Origin: JAGSPQ01 sp038206395
Lineage (GTDB): Bacteria; Myxococcota; Myxococcia; Myxococcales; Myxococcaceae
Direction of reading: 5' to 3'
DNA length: 64,000 nt
Assembly: GCA_038206395.1 (NCBI GenBank)
Contig: JBBRAX010000001.1
Span: forward strand, 186,001 to 250,000
The notes beneath the pieces are model-generated. The model was not told the origin of the DNA and did not search any database. It saw only the letters and a program-made list of their open reading frames with translations. The translations under genes and the position numbers were made by a program. Below are positions 42,069 to 51,334 of the stretch, piece by piece (position 1 is the stretch's first letter; each line of letters starts with the position of its first letter).

Positions 42069-43703
42069 TTAGCGGGTGTGCACGTAGTCAGACATTCGAT
42101 CCCAGCTGACGCCGAACTCGCGCCGGTAGGCCTCAGTGCCCGGGGTGCGCAGCTCGGCGTCGGGGATCCACGCCGTCCTCCCGGACGAAGGATCTGAGAC
42201 CAGGTAGCTGCGATCGGCGCCGGTGCCGCGCACGTCGGTGGCGAGCAGCAGATGGCCTTGCGTTCCGGCGGCGTCACTGACGCGAATGCCGACATCATCG
42301 CCCCGCGTGATTCGGCGGGCCATGTCGTCCGACTGGTGGGCCGACAACCCCGACGAGGGAACCGAGGTCGAGGTGTATCGTCCGTGCGCGGCGCTTCCGG
42401 CGATGCGGGTGAGCGCGTCTTCAGCGACCATGCCGCGGCTGCGCGGCGCGGCGAGCTGGGCCCGAATCGCTGCAATGTCTTCGCGGGTCGGGGCGCCGCC
42501 GCTGCGGGCCCGCAGGGTGTCCAGGTCGACCGCGGCCTGGGCGAGCTCGGTGGTGCCGCGGGTCGTGCCGCGAAGGTACGTGCCGATTCGGTGCCGTTCT
42601 TCGGGCGAGGTGTGGGCGGTCTCGAGCGCGGTGCCGAGGCGGCCGACGGCGTCGCGGCTGGCCTCGGTCGCTTCGAGAGAGACGGCCCTGCCGCGGCCGG
42701 CCTCGAGGGTTCGTCGCTGCTCTTCGGCGATCGAGCCCGAGGTGGACGGTGACGAGAGCCCTTCGCGATGCAGGGTGCGCGCGTAGACCGGGTCGAGCTC
42801 GGCCCGCTCCATCTGGGCGACGGTCGGGGCGCACGAGTCGGTGTAGCGCTGGTTGAGCCCGTCGTTGGTGCCCGAGGTGTCGCCAGGGTGGGTGGGGTGC
42901 TCTGGATCCGTCGCCGAGGTGCTGCGGGTGCTGTCGAGGTCGAGCGCGGTGGTGGTGGCAATCAGCTCTTCGCGCGGCAGCCCCCGAACGTCGGCGGCGA
43001 ACCCTCGAACCTCTTCAAGGGCAGAATCGCCCGCGGCGCCCCGGCGGCTGAGCGCCGGCGCGCGGGCAGCCACGGCGTCGAGGATCAGCGCGCGCTCGGC
43101 CTGGGGATCCGCCTGCGGCGACGCGGCGTGCGAAGTGCCCGCCTGCGAGAGCATCGTCGAGACCTCGTCGTAGCGGGCCCGCGGCATCTGGACGAGGGCA
43201 TCGGCGGCGGTGGTCGCCTGGTGCACCCCAAGCACGCCTTCGGTGCCTCGCGCGTCCGACGTACGCGACTCGGAGACTCCGCGCACGAGCGCTTCGCGAA
43301 TGTCAGGCGTGAGCCGGCGGGCTGCCTCAGGGCTCGCGGCCGCCCTTCGCGCCAGCGCGTCGTAGGCCTGCACGGCGCGCGCCCCATTCGGCCCGGTGGC
43401 GGCGCGCTCGAGCATCGCGCGTTCCCGCGGCTGATCGGCCTCGGGGAGGCGATCGATGCGGCCAAGGACCCGGCGCGACACCGCCGCGTCGGTGCCACAA
43501 CGGCTCAGCGTGCCCTCGAGGTGGCCGCGGGCTTCGACGCGCGCGGCGGGCCCGGCTTCGAACGTCGACCCTGACGGGTGTCCGGTGCCAACCCCGGCCG
43601 CCGGAGGCGGAGGCGTCGCCCGGGTGGCGACCCGAGGCGGCGGGCGCGACGTTGCCAGAGGAAGGGTGGAGTGCGGCCTGGACGAGAGTGCGGTGGTTCC
43701 CAT
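42069..43703 (-). CDS. Large Ala/Arg/Thr-rich protein with a possible C39-like Cys-protease domain (544 aa)
   Basis: The N-terminus is Pro/Ser/Thr-rich, followed by helical Ala/Arg-rich sequence. From about residue 280 comes LNQRYTDSCAPTVAQMERAE, where the Cys after a Gln-rich lead-in resembles the nucleophile of C39-like papain-fold proteases. Near the C-terminus is TQGHLLLATDVRGTG and then YLVSDPSSGRTAWI, which would supply the His and Asp. The assignment is tentative because the middle is divergent. No signal peptide is seen, so it could be an effector delivered by another route. The ribosome-binding site is weak. Confidence 0.65.
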   Translation of the reverse strand: MGTTALSSRPHSTLPLATSRPPPRVATRATPPPPAAGVGTGHPSGSTFEAGPAARVEARGHLEGTLSRCGTDAAVSRRVLGRIDRLPEADQPRERAMLERAATGPNGARAVQAYDALARRAAASPEAARRLTPDIREALVRGVSESRTSDARGTEGVLGVHQATTAADALVQMPRARYDEVSTMLSQAGTSHAASPQADPQAERALILDAVAARAPALSRRGAAGDSALEEVRGFAADVRGLPREELIATTTALDLDSTRSTSATDPEHPTHPGDTSGTNDGLNQRYTDSCAPTVAQMERAELDPVYARTLHREGLSSPSTSGSIAEEQRRTLEAGRGRAVSLEATEASRDAVGRLGTALETAHTSPEERHRIGTYLRGTTRGTTELAQAAVDLDTLRARSGGAPTREDIAAIRAQLAAPRSRGMVAEDALTRIAGSAAHGRYTSTSVPSSGLSAHQSDDMARRITRGDDVGIRVSDAAGTQGHLLLATDVRGTGADRSYLVSDPSSGRTAWIPDAELRTPGTEAYRREFGVSWDRMSDYVHTR

Positions 43704-43844
43704 GGCGGGAGGCTGTGCGAGGCGGGTGCCAGCCGACCCGCGCAGTGTTCACCGTCGGTTGCGCGATCGGGGTGTGGCTGCCGGGGTCACAGGCGGGAGC
43801 CCACGGTTCACAGCGCGCGGGCCCTGGCGACCTTCAGTCGTTCG

Positions 43845-45524
43845 TCACTGGGCCGCTGAAGGGCTGGGCAGCAGCGGGGGGCGATCTTTTCCTTCGAGGG
43901 CGCGCTGCAGCTCGATTTCCTGCAGGAGCGTCGCGGGCGCCACCGCCGACACGGGCACCATGCCGCTCTCGGCGCCGCAGTAGCCGTTGAAGACGCCGGA
44001 AGTCGTGCCGGTGGCCATCACGCGGTTGATCGACGACAGCGGCGTGCCGACGATCTCGACGCCGCGCACCAGCGACTCTTTTCCGTCGCGCACGTCGACC
44101 CGGTACACCATGCGCGGGATCCCCTTGAACGCCTGGTAGCCGTACGTCGAGGTGTTGGTGTTGCCGCCGGCGATGTCGCGGATGATCAGGCCGTACGGTT
44201 TGCCCTGCCGCTTTGCCTCGGCGATCAGCATCTTCTTCAGCTCGGCGTCGCTGACGGCCTTCTTCGATTCGACGACCAGGTTCGCCATGCGCGCCACTGG
44301 CTTGCGGTTGCCCTGGCTGCGGCCGTGCCCGTTGCTCTGGCTGAACCCTTCGACCGGGCGCCGCGACAGCAGGTAGTTGCGAAGGATCCCGTTCTCGACC
44401 AGCGGCACCCGCTGCCCGCGCACGCCTTCTTCGTCGAACAGATAGAAGCCGTTGAGCTGCACTGCCCCGCGCGCGCGGAGCGTCGGGTCGTCGTAGATGC
44501 TCAGGAAGGAAGGCAGCACCTGCTTGCCGACCTGGCCGCGAAAGGTCTTCCCCTCGGCATCGCCGTCTTGCCTTTCGCCCTCGAGGCGGTGGCCAATGGC
44601 CTCATGAAAGAGGACTCCGGCGGCGTCGGGCTCGAGCAGCGCGGGGCCAGTGTACGGGTCGATGGCCGGAGCGCTTCGCAGCGCCAGCAGCTCGCTGACC
44701 ATCGTCGCCGCCGCGGCGCGGAGCTTCTCGTCGTCGGGCAGCTGGCTTTCCAGCGGCGCGTAGAAGTTCCTCGAGCTCTCGAGCAGCTGGCCGTCGGTGG
44801 CGCGGGTGAAGCCCGACACGTGGAAGCCGAACATCAACTCTTCGGTGACGATGCGGGTGCCTTCGGTGCTGACGAAGTACCGCACCACCTTGTCGGCGGT
44901 GAAGCGCACCTCGGAGTCGAAGATTTCCTTGTTCGCCGCGACCACGCCCGACAGCTCGCGGGTCAGCTTGCGCCAGCGATCGCGGGTGACCTCGAAGGGA
45001 ATCTTCGCGCCCAGGTGCACGGTCGGCGCTTCCTTCGAGAAGCTGGGCGCCCGCTTCGGATCTTCGACGGTGTAGACGTCGTCGCCCTTCTTCTTGAGGA
45101 AGTTGAAGAGCGCGAGCTTGTACTTCTCGTCGGTGATGAGCCACAGCGCGGTGCGAAGCGCAGCCGGGTGATCGTCGAAGGGTGCGTTCTTCCGGGTGAT
45201 GTAGCTGTTGCCCTTCATCGAGAAGCTGAAGTCCAGCTCGTCGCTAATCGAGCTGTCGTACGCGTAGCTGCCGACGCGCGCATCGACGAAGAGCTTCCGA
45301 TCGCGCCAGCTCTGGTCGACGAAGAGCGCTCCATAGCGGGCGGTGATCTCGGTCTGGTCGTAGTCCTTGAGCTGGTAGCTGAGGAAATAGGGCGGCTTGT
45401 TGTCGTTGAGCTTCAGCTGGTCGCGGTTTCTTTGAAGCTCGACCACCATCGCGTCGAGCAGATCCTCACGAACATCGGCCGGCGGTTTGGCCGCGATCGC
45501 GGCAGCGACAATCAAAGAGAGCAT
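43845..45524 (-). CDS. Exported TldD/PmbA-family metalloprotease (559 aa)
   Basis: The conserved zinc motif HEAIGH, residues 307-312 of GVLFHEAIGHRLEGE, is that of TldD. Also typical are FDEEGVRGQRVPLVENGIL and the C-terminal YRVDVRDGKESLVRGVEIVG. The N-terminus at ATG 45524 (MLSLIVAAAIAAKPPADV) is a signal peptide, unlike cytoplasmic TldD, and the protein is longer than the usual ~480 aa. A GTG start at 45539 is possible. It follows the HAD hydrolase gene on the same strand. No PmbA partner is in the window. Confidence 0.85.
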   Translation of the reverse strand: MLSLIVAAAIAAKPPADVREDLLDAMVVELQRNRDQLKLNDNKPPYFLSYQLKDYDQTEITARYGALFVDQSWRDRKLFVDARVGSYAYDSSISDELDFSFSMKGNSYITRKNAPFDDHPAALRTALWLITDEKYKLALFNFLKKKGDDVYTVEDPKRAPSFSKEAPTVHLGAKIPFEVTRDRWRKLTRELSGVVAANKEIFDSEVRFTADKVVRYFVSTEGTRIVTEELMFGFHVSGFTRATDGQLLESSRNFYAPLESQLPDDEKLRAAAATMVSELLALRSAPAIDPYTGPALLEPDAAGVLFHEAIGHRLEGERQDGDAEGKTFRGQVGKQVLPSFLSIYDDPTLRARGAVQLNGFYLFDEEGVRGQRVPLVENGILRNYLLSRRPVEGFSQSNGHGRSQGNRKPVARMANLVVESKKAVSDAELKKMLIAEAKRQGKPYGLIIRDIAGGNTNTSTYGYQAFKGIPRMVYRVDVRDGKESLVRGVEIVGTPLSSINRVMATGTTSGVFNGYCGAESGMVPVSAVAPATLLQEIELQRALEGKDRPPLLPSPSAAQ

Positions 45525-45545
45525 GGGCGCCGCGGACACTACTCG

Positions 45546-46205
45546 CTACGAGGGCGTGCCCCAGTCGACGATCTTCCAGCCCTTCTTGCCCGCGAGGCGC
45601 CGCAGCCGCGGATCCGGGTTCACCGCCACCGGCTGCCCCACCACCTCGAGCACCGGCAGATCACTGTACGAATCGGTGTAGAAGGCGCAGTCGAGCAACT
45701 TCACCTGGTGCCGATCGGCCTCGGCCTGGGCATGCAGCAGCTTGCCTTCGCCGTAGCAGATGGGGCCAACGGTTCGCCCGGTGAGCAGGCCCTGGGGGTC
45801 GACCTCGAGCCGGTTGCACAGCGTGCCGTCCAGCGCGAGCTCCTGGCTCACCAGCTCGGCGAGAAAGTGAGACGAAGCGGTCAGCAGCACGACGCGATCG
45901 CCCGAGGCGCGGTGCGACTTGAGGGCGTCGATACCGCCGGGCCGAAAGAGCGTGCGCACCTGGCGCTGGTAGAAGCTCTCGGTGCGGGCGATCAGGTCAG
46001 ACGCGTGCAGGCCCTGCGCGGTGCCGATGGCCCGGGTGGCGAGGGTGAGGCCGCCCAGGCCCAGCTGGTAGCGCGCGAGCCAGACGGCGGCCTTGACGGC
46101 GCTGCGTTTCGACAGCTGGCCGAGCGCGACCTCGCGGCGGATCCACAGCTTGCCGCTGTTCGCGGCGAGCAGGGTCAGGTCGAGATCGAAGAACGCAATC
46201 GCCAC
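45546..46205 (-). CDS. HAD-superfamily IB hydrolase (SerB-like; 219 aa)
   Basis: Motif I is AFFDLDLTLLAANSG (DxDxT, with Leu where DxDGT normally has Gly). Motif II is VVLLTASSHFLAELV, and motif III/IV is FYTDSYSDLPVLEVVG with its acidic pair. This is the HAD-IB family of phosphatases that act on phosphoserine, glycerol-3-phosphate and similar substrates; the actual substrate is unknown. The start is GTG at 46205. It probably heads a transcript with the TldD-like gene (21 bp apart). Confidence 0.88.
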   Translation of the reverse strand: MAIAFFDLDLTLLAANSGKLWIRREVALGQLSKRSAVKAAVWLARYQLGLGGLTLATRAIGTAQGLHASDLIARTESFYQRQVRTLFRPGGIDALKSHRASGDRVVLLTASSHFLAELVSQELALDGTLCNRLEVDPQGLLTGRTVGPICYGEGKLLHAQAEADRHQVKLLDCAFYTDSYSDLPVLEVVGQPVAVNPDPRLRRLAGKKGWKIVDWGTPS

Positions 46206-46271
46206 GCACCCACCATAACGGCGATGCCGAGCGTTTGGAGCGGTTGCTTGGGTCGTGCTACTTCGTCGCGC

Positions 46272-47246
46272 ATGTCGCTCAAAGTCCGGTACTTCGCCGT
46301 CGGCGCGCTGCTTGGTCTGGTTCTCTCGGCAGCGCCCTCTTGTGGCAGCACCGGCGGCAAGCCGCAGTGCAAGGCGTCGAACTGTGCCGGCTGTTGCGAC
46401 AAGAACCTTGAGTGTCAGCTGGGCACCGAGACCTTTGCGTGTGGCGCGAAGGCCGAGCTCTGCAGCGAGTGCGGGTCGACCCTGAGCTGCGTCGAGGCCA
46501 AATGCGTGGGCAGCGCAGGCACAGGCGGCGGCACGGGGGGCGTCGGGGGCGGTAAGGGTGGCGCAGGCGGCGCGGGCGGCGCGGGCGGCGGGTCGACCTG
46601 CGGCAGCTGCTCGGGCTGTTGCTCGACCGACGGGTTCTGCCGCGGAGGGATCACGAATCAGCAGTGTGGCAAGTCGGGCCAGGCGTGCGCGCCCTGCGCG
46701 ACGAGCCTTTCTTGCCAGTCGGGCTCTTGCGCAGCGGTGACCTGCACCACGGGCTGCAAGGACGCGGCGGGGGCTTGTCTTTCGGGCACGGACAACGGCG
46801 CGTGCGGCGTCGCGGGCGCCAGCTGCACGGCCTGTGCGGCGGGCTTGATCTGCACCAACGGCGCGTGCGCGGCCCAGTGCAACGCGACCACGTGCGCCTC
46901 GGGTTGCTGTGACGGGAACAGCTGTGTCGGGCAGCCGACGGTGGCGAAGTGCGGCATCAACGGCGGCGCCTGCTCGGTGTGCGCGGGAACCCAGGTCTGC
47001 GCAGGGGGCCTCTGCCAGTCAGGCGCGGGCGGCGGAGCGGGCGGCAGCGGAGGCGTCGGTGGCGGCGGAAACCCGGGCGTGGGAGGAGGCGGTTCGTCGG
47101 GCAGCTGTTCGGCGCTGAGCTGCCTCGACGGCTGCTGCAACGGCAACACGTGCATGCCGGGCACGTCGAAATCGGCCTGCGGCCTGCTGGGGGCCTCGTG
47201 CAAGAGCTGCGGGCTTGCCTGTCTGCTGCAGAACTGCGTCCCGTAA
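46272..47246 (+). CDS. Lipoprotein with five Cys-rich GCC repeats (324 aa)
   Basis: A signal peptide (VGALLGLVLSAAPSC) is followed by five copies of a 40-45-residue module. Its pattern is CxGCCDxxxxCxxGTxxxxCG, then GxxCxxCxxxLxCxxGxC, with about eight cysteines each. The copies lie near residues 33, 95, 145, 190 and 275. Gly-rich linkers (GGTGGVGGGKGGAGGAGG, GGSGGVGGG) separate them. The same module appears once in the lipoprotein at 54089-54706. It is probably disulphide-bonded and surface-exposed. It diverges from the HAD gene across 66 bp. Confidence 0.82.
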   Translation: MSLKVRYFAVGALLGLVLSAAPSCGSTGGKPQCKASNCAGCCDKNLECQLGTETFACGAKAELCSECGSTLSCVEAKCVGSAGTGGGTGGVGGGKGGAGGAGGAGGGSTCGSCSGCCSTDGFCRGGITNQQCGKSGQACAPCATSLSCQSGSCAAVTCTTGCKDAAGACLSGTDNGACGVAGASCTACAAGLICTNGACAAQCNATTCASGCCDGNSCVGQPTVAKCGINGGACSVCAGTQVCAGGLCQSGAGGGAGGSGGVGGGGNPGVGGGGSSGSCSALSCLDGCCNGNTCMPGTSKSACGLLGASCKSCGLACLLQNCVP

Positions 47247-47296
47247 CCGCGCTTTTCCTGGATCAGAAGGGTCGATTTCTTCGCGCGGTGGCGCCG

Positions 47297-47503
47297 CTAT
47301 TTCCGATCAGGCCCGGGCAAAAATTTGCGGGCCTTGGCCGGAAGATCAGGATGCCGCGCCATGACGCCATCTACCGCAACCGTGAGCGCAACCTTCTTCT
47401 TCATCACCGACACGCGATCGACTGATCGCATCGAAGCGCAGCCGACGCAGGCCACCACCAGCAGCAATGATCGGCGGTGGAAGTACGCGGTCAGTTCACG
47501 CAA
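47297..47503 (-). CDS. Possible small lipoprotein (68 aa)
   Basis: The TTG start at 47503 overlaps the end of the upstream VWA gene by 13 bp. The reading frame begins LRELTAYFHRRSLLLVVACV, whose basic start and hydrophobic core ending in VVAC look like a lipoprotein signal; a Lys-rich middle and RHPDLPAKARKFLPG follow. There is no clear ribosome-binding site and no recognised homologue, so this may be noncoding. If real, it would be cotranscribed with the VWA lipoprotein. Confidence 0.35.
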   Translation of the reverse strand: MRELTAYFHRRSLLLVVACVGCASMRSVDRVSVMKKKVALTVAVDGVMARHPDLPAKARKFLPGPDRK

Positions 47504-48738
47504 AGCATCTTGATGTCGATCAGCTGATCGTCCGCGCGGCGCTTGCACGTGGGCGAGAAGTAGACCTTTCCACCCTCGTACTTCTCGATGCCGCCGTTCG
47601 ACTTCGTGCAGAGCTGGGTGGTGTTGTCCTTCCGCTTCAAGTTGATCTGCATCATCCGGACGTCGGGCACGTTGTTGACCTCGAGCGTCTGGGTGACGTT
47701 GGCGAGCCCGGCGATCAGCAGCAGCGTCTCGCGGTAGCTGGCGCGGCAGATCGAGTCGAGGTTGATCAGGGTCGGGTCGAACATCTCGGCCATCTTCCGG
47801 TGGCGGTAGCCCGGCTCGTTCGAGGTCGGGCAGTCGATGTTCCGCACCTGGCCGCCTTCGACCACGGACATCGCCGCCTTGTTCATCCGCGCGACCGGGG
47901 CGATCACTGTCCAGATCACCTCGCGGGTGTTGCCGTCGGAGTCCTTGAGCTCTTCGGTGAAGATGCGGTGGTACTCCGAGACGGTAGAAAGGCTGGTGGC
48001 CTTGTCGCCGCAGTAGTCGACGAGGGGGTTTTCGCCGACGGTCACCACCGAAGGAAGGCGGCGGCCATCAGGGCCGGCTTTGGCGATCTCGCTGCAGTCG
48101 TCTTCGTCGGTGAGGATCACGACCAGCAGCCGGGCGCCGTCGCGAAGGAAGCCGCCGTTGCCGCCGTTGGCGAGCGCTATCTTGTCGAGGTCCTTGAGCG
48201 CCAGCCGCATCGCCTCGAAGGGGGTTTCCTGCCCCGAGCCCTTCGTGCCCAGCTGAACGAGCCGCGCGAACTTGGACACGAGGTCCGGATCATTGCCGTT
48301 GAGCACGCGCTCGGTGCCGGTGCCGATCAAGACGCCGCCATCGGGATCTGCGTCGGGCACGGGCTGCAGCCGGCCAGACTCGCTCGGGTATTCCTTGTTG
48401 AAGTCGATGCCGCCGCTGAAGGTGTGCTGGTAGACGCTGGTGGTGATCACCCCGATGTTGAAGTCCTGGGTGACGCCGCCGCCCTTCTTCAGCTCGTCGA
48501 TGAAGGCGGTGAGCTCGCGGGCCACGCCTTCTTGTTCCTCTTTCATCGAGCTCGAGTTGTCGATCACGAACAACACGTCGAGCTTCTGCGGCTCGGGCAC
48601 CAGGGCATTGAGCACGCACGAGCTGGGAATGGTACCGCCGTCACCGATTCCAGGCGGGACGCAGCCGAAGCAGCCGGAGCAGCTGCTGGCGAGCGCGAGC
48701 ATCGCCGCGGCGAGGAGGTGACTGGGGGGCTTCGTCAT
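47491..48738 (-). CDS. VWA-type lipoprotein (415 aa)
   Basis: ATG at 48738 is preceded by AAGGTG. The signal (AAAMLALASSC) with nearby Cys residues marks a lipoprotein. Residue 55 onwards is a von Willebrand A-like domain: LDVLFVIDNSSSMKEEQ (MIDAS DxSxS), VVILTDEDDCSEI, and an Asp/Asn-rich middle. It ends in a Cys-containing tail (FSPTCKRRADDQ and MLCVN). It resembles the VWA parts of 1-6235 but lacks the ASH repeats. It diverges from lon across 118 bp. Confidence 0.87.
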   Translation of the reverse strand: MTKPPSHLLAAAMLALASSCSGCFGCVPPGIGDGGTIPSSCVLNALVPEPQKLDVLFVIDNSSSMKEEQEGVARELTAFIDELKKGGGVTQDFNIGVITTSVYQHTFSGGIDFNKEYPSESGRLQPVPDADPDGGVLIGTGTERVLNGNDPDLVSKFARLVQLGTKGSGQETPFEAMRLALKDLDKIALANGGNGGFLRDGARLLVVILTDEDDCSEIAKAGPDGRRLPSVVTVGENPLVDYCGDKATSLSTVSEYHRIFTEELKDSDGNTREVIWTVIAPVARMNKAAMSVVEGGQVRNIDCPTSNEPGYRHRKMAEMFDPTLINLDSICRASYRETLLLIAGLANVTQTLEVNNVPDVRMMQINLKRKDNTTQLCTKSNGGIEKYEGGKVYFSPTCKRRADDQLIDIKMLCVN

Positions 48739-48769
48739 GGGGAACACCTTCTGGCGGTAACGGCCTGCG

Positions 48770-48849
48770 CCCATTGTGCCCTACCCGTACGGGCGGGTCG
48801 AAAACTGAGAAAAACAATGGGTTGCAGGTGATCTTTTCGTTGCTACCCT
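48770..48849 (+). promoter_or_regulatory. lon promoter region with nested inverted repeats
   Basis: CCCATTGT (48770-48777) and ACAATGGG (48814-48821) form a perfect 8-bp inverted repeat around the palindrome CCCGTACGGG (48784-48793). Immediately downstream are a TTGCAG -35-like hexamer (48822-48827) and TACCCT (48844-48849) 16 bp away, a plausible primary-sigma promoter. Transcription would start almost at the lon ATG, giving a very short leader. Confidence 0.45.
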
Positions 48850-48856
48850 ATGGAGC

Positions 48857-51310
48857 ATGTCCGACGAAAAAAAGAAGGGTGCTGCTGCCGCGCAAGCGAT
48901 GGCGGCCCCGATGAGCCCCCCCGGCCTGATCAACAAGGAGGACATTCCGCAAGTCCTCCCGATCTTGCCACTTCGGAACTCGGTCTTCTTTCCCGGAGGC
49001 GTGCTGCCATTGGCCGTCGGCCGGCAGAAAACGATCGCGCTGATCAAAGACGCGGTTCGCGATGATCAGGTGATTGGCGTGGTCACCCAGCGCAAGGCGG
49101 AAGAGGAAGATCCGGGCGCGGCTGATCTGTACTCGATGGGCACCGTCGCCCGCATCGTGAAGCTGCTCAAGATGGGCGAAGACAACTACTCGCTCGTCGT
49201 GCAGGGGCTGGCGCGCTTCCGCGTGCTCGATCTTGTCCAGGAAGCTCCGTACCTCAAGGCGCGCGTCGACGCCGTCGAAGACAAGACTGCGGCCGAGAAC
49301 GTCGAGGTCGAGGCGCTGGGCATCAACCTGAAGAAGCTGGCGCGCGAAGTGATCGAGCTGATGCCCGAGCTCCCGGCGGCGGCGACCGAGCTGGTCGAGT
49401 CGATCACCCACCCGGGCCACCTGGCAGATCTGATCGCGGCCAACGTCGACGTCCCGATCGAAGAGAAGCAGGCGGTGCTCGAGACAGTCGATCTCAAGGC
49501 GCGGATGAAGCTCGTGCTCGAGCTGCTGAACCGCAAGCGCGAGATCCTGAAGCTCTCGAACAAGATCGACAGCGCCGTGAAGGGCGAGATGTCGAAGACC
49601 CAGCGCGAGTACTACCTGCGCCAGCAGCTGAAGGCGATCAAGGAAGAGCTGGGCGAGATGGGCGAAGAAGAGGAGGAGCTCGACGAGCTCGCCGAACGCC
49701 TGAAGAAGGCGGGCCTGCCGCCCGAGGTCGAGAAGGTCGCGAACAAGGAACTGAACCGGCTGAAGACGATTCCCGCCGCGTCCAGCGAGTACACCGTCGC
49801 CCGCACGTACCTCGACTGGATCGCAGACCTGCCGTGGAGCAAGCAGAGCGAAGACAACCTGGACATCGACAATGCGCGGAAGATCCTCGACTCGGATCAC
49901 CACGGCATTCAGAAGGTGAAGAAGCGAATCCTCGAGTACCTGGCCGTGCGGAAGCTGAAGAACGACATGCGCGGCCCGATTCTCTGCCTGGTCGGCCCCC
50001 CGGGCGTCGGTAAGACGTCGCTGGGTCAGTCGATCGCCAGGGCGGTGAACCGCAAGTTCGTACGCCTCTCGTTGGGCGGCGTGCGCGACGAAGCGGAAAT
50101 TCGCGGTCACCGGCGCACCTACGTCGGCGCCCTGCCCGGCCGCTTCATCCAGTCGATGAAGAAGGCAGGCACGCGGAACCCGGTGATGATGCTGGACGAA
50201 ATCGACAAGCTCGGTGCGGACTTCAGGGGCGACCCGTCGTCGGCGCTGCTCGAGGTCCTCGACCCGGAACAGAACAACACGTTCGCGGATCACTACCTCG
50301 ACGTCGCTTTCGATCTCTCGAAGGTGCTCTTCATCGCCACGGCGAACCAGCTGGACCCTATTCCCGGGCCACTGCGTGACCGCATGGAGATCATCGAGCT
50401 CTCTGGCTACACCTTCGACGAGAAGGAGATGATCGCGCGGACGCACCTCATCCCGAAGCAGCTGAAAGAGCACGGCCTGGCCGCGGTAGATCAGCTGGTG
50501 ATCGAAGACAAGGCGCTGCAGCTGCTGCTATCGGCGTACACCCGGGAAGCCGGCGTGCGCTCGCTCGAACGGCGCATCGCGGACCTCTGCCGTGCGGTGG
50601 CGGTCGACTTCGCCTCGGGCAAGACGGACAAGCAGACGATTACGCCCGAACGCGTGATCGAGATCCTCGGGCCTGAACGGTACTACTCGGAAGTCGCCGA
50701 GCGCACCGAGACCCCGGGAGTCGCGACGGGCCTGGCCTGGACGGCAGCCGGCGGCGATCTGCTCTTCATCGAGTGCACGAAGATGCAGGGCAAGGGTGGC
50801 CTGACCCTCACCGGTCAGCTGGGCGACGTGATGAAGGAGTCTGCCCAGGCCGCGCTGTCGTACCTGCGCGCGAACGCCGAACGGCTGGGGATCAACCCGC
50901 TCTTCCTCGAGAAGACGGACATCCACCTGCACTTCCCAGCCGGCTCGATTCCGAAAGACGGCCCCAGCGCCGGCGTGACGATTCTGACCGCGCTCACGTC
51001 GCTGATGACGGGCATCCGGGTGCGCAGTGATACGGCAATGACGGGTGAGGCCACGCTGCGTGGGCTCGTGCTTCCCGTCGGTGGCATCAAGGAAAAGGTC
51101 CTCGCTGCCCACCGCGCCGGCATCAAGCGCATCGTGCTCCCTGAGCGCTGCCGCAAGGACATGGTCGACGTCCCCGAGCAGGCCAAGAAGGACATGGAGT
51201 TCTTCTTCGTCACCAAGATGGACGAGGTGTTGAACCTGACCCTCGAGACGTCGCCGTGGAAGGCGGCTCCGGCGGCGACGGAAGAGCCGAAGGCCGAGAT
51301 CCGGGCCTGA
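48857..51310 (+). CDS. lon: ATP-dependent protease La
   Basis: Lon (817 aa) degrades misfolded and regulatory proteins in the cytoplasm. The N-terminal substrate domain starts PILPLRNSVFFPGGVLPLAV. The AAA+ domain has Walker A GPPGVGKTS at about residue 380 and MMLDEIDKLG. The protease domain has catalytic Ser704 in PKDGPSAGVT and Lys747 in GGIKEKVLAAHRAG, the 43-residue spacing expected. GGAG lies one base before the ATG. Myxobacteria have two Lon paralogues (LonV, LonD/BsgA); which one this is cannot be told from sequence alone. Confidence 0.97.
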   Translation: MSDEKKKGAAAAQAMAAPMSPPGLINKEDIPQVLPILPLRNSVFFPGGVLPLAVGRQKTIALIKDAVRDDQVIGVVTQRKAEEEDPGAADLYSMGTVARIVKLLKMGEDNYSLVVQGLARFRVLDLVQEAPYLKARVDAVEDKTAAENVEVEALGINLKKLAREVIELMPELPAAATELVESITHPGHLADLIAANVDVPIEEKQAVLETVDLKARMKLVLELLNRKREILKLSNKIDSAVKGEMSKTQREYYLRQQLKAIKEELGEMGEEEEELDELAERLKKAGLPPEVEKVANKELNRLKTIPAASSEYTVARTYLDWIADLPWSKQSEDNLDIDNARKILDSDHHGIQKVKKRILEYLAVRKLKNDMRGPILCLVGPPGVGKTSLGQSIARAVNRKFVRLSLGGVRDEAEIRGHRRTYVGALPGRFIQSMKKAGTRNPVMMLDEIDKLGADFRGDPSSALLEVLDPEQNNTFADHYLDVAFDLSKVLFIATANQLDPIPGPLRDRMEIIELSGYTFDEKEMIARTHLIPKQLKEHGLAAVDQLVIEDKALQLLLSAYTREAGVRSLERRIADLCRAVAVDFASGKTDKQTITPERVIEILGPERYYSEVAERTETPGVATGLAWTAAGGDLLFIECTKMQGKGGLTLTGQLGDVMKESAQAALSYLRANAERLGINPLFLEKTDIHLHFPAGSIPKDGPSAGVTILTALTSLMTGIRVRSDTAMTGEATLRGLVLPVGGIKEKVLAAHRAGIKRIVLPERCRKDMVDVPEQAKKDMEFFFVTKMDEVLNLTLETSPWKAAPAATEEPKAEIRA

Positions 51311-51334
51311 GCGGAAAAACAGTTTGAAGTGAAG

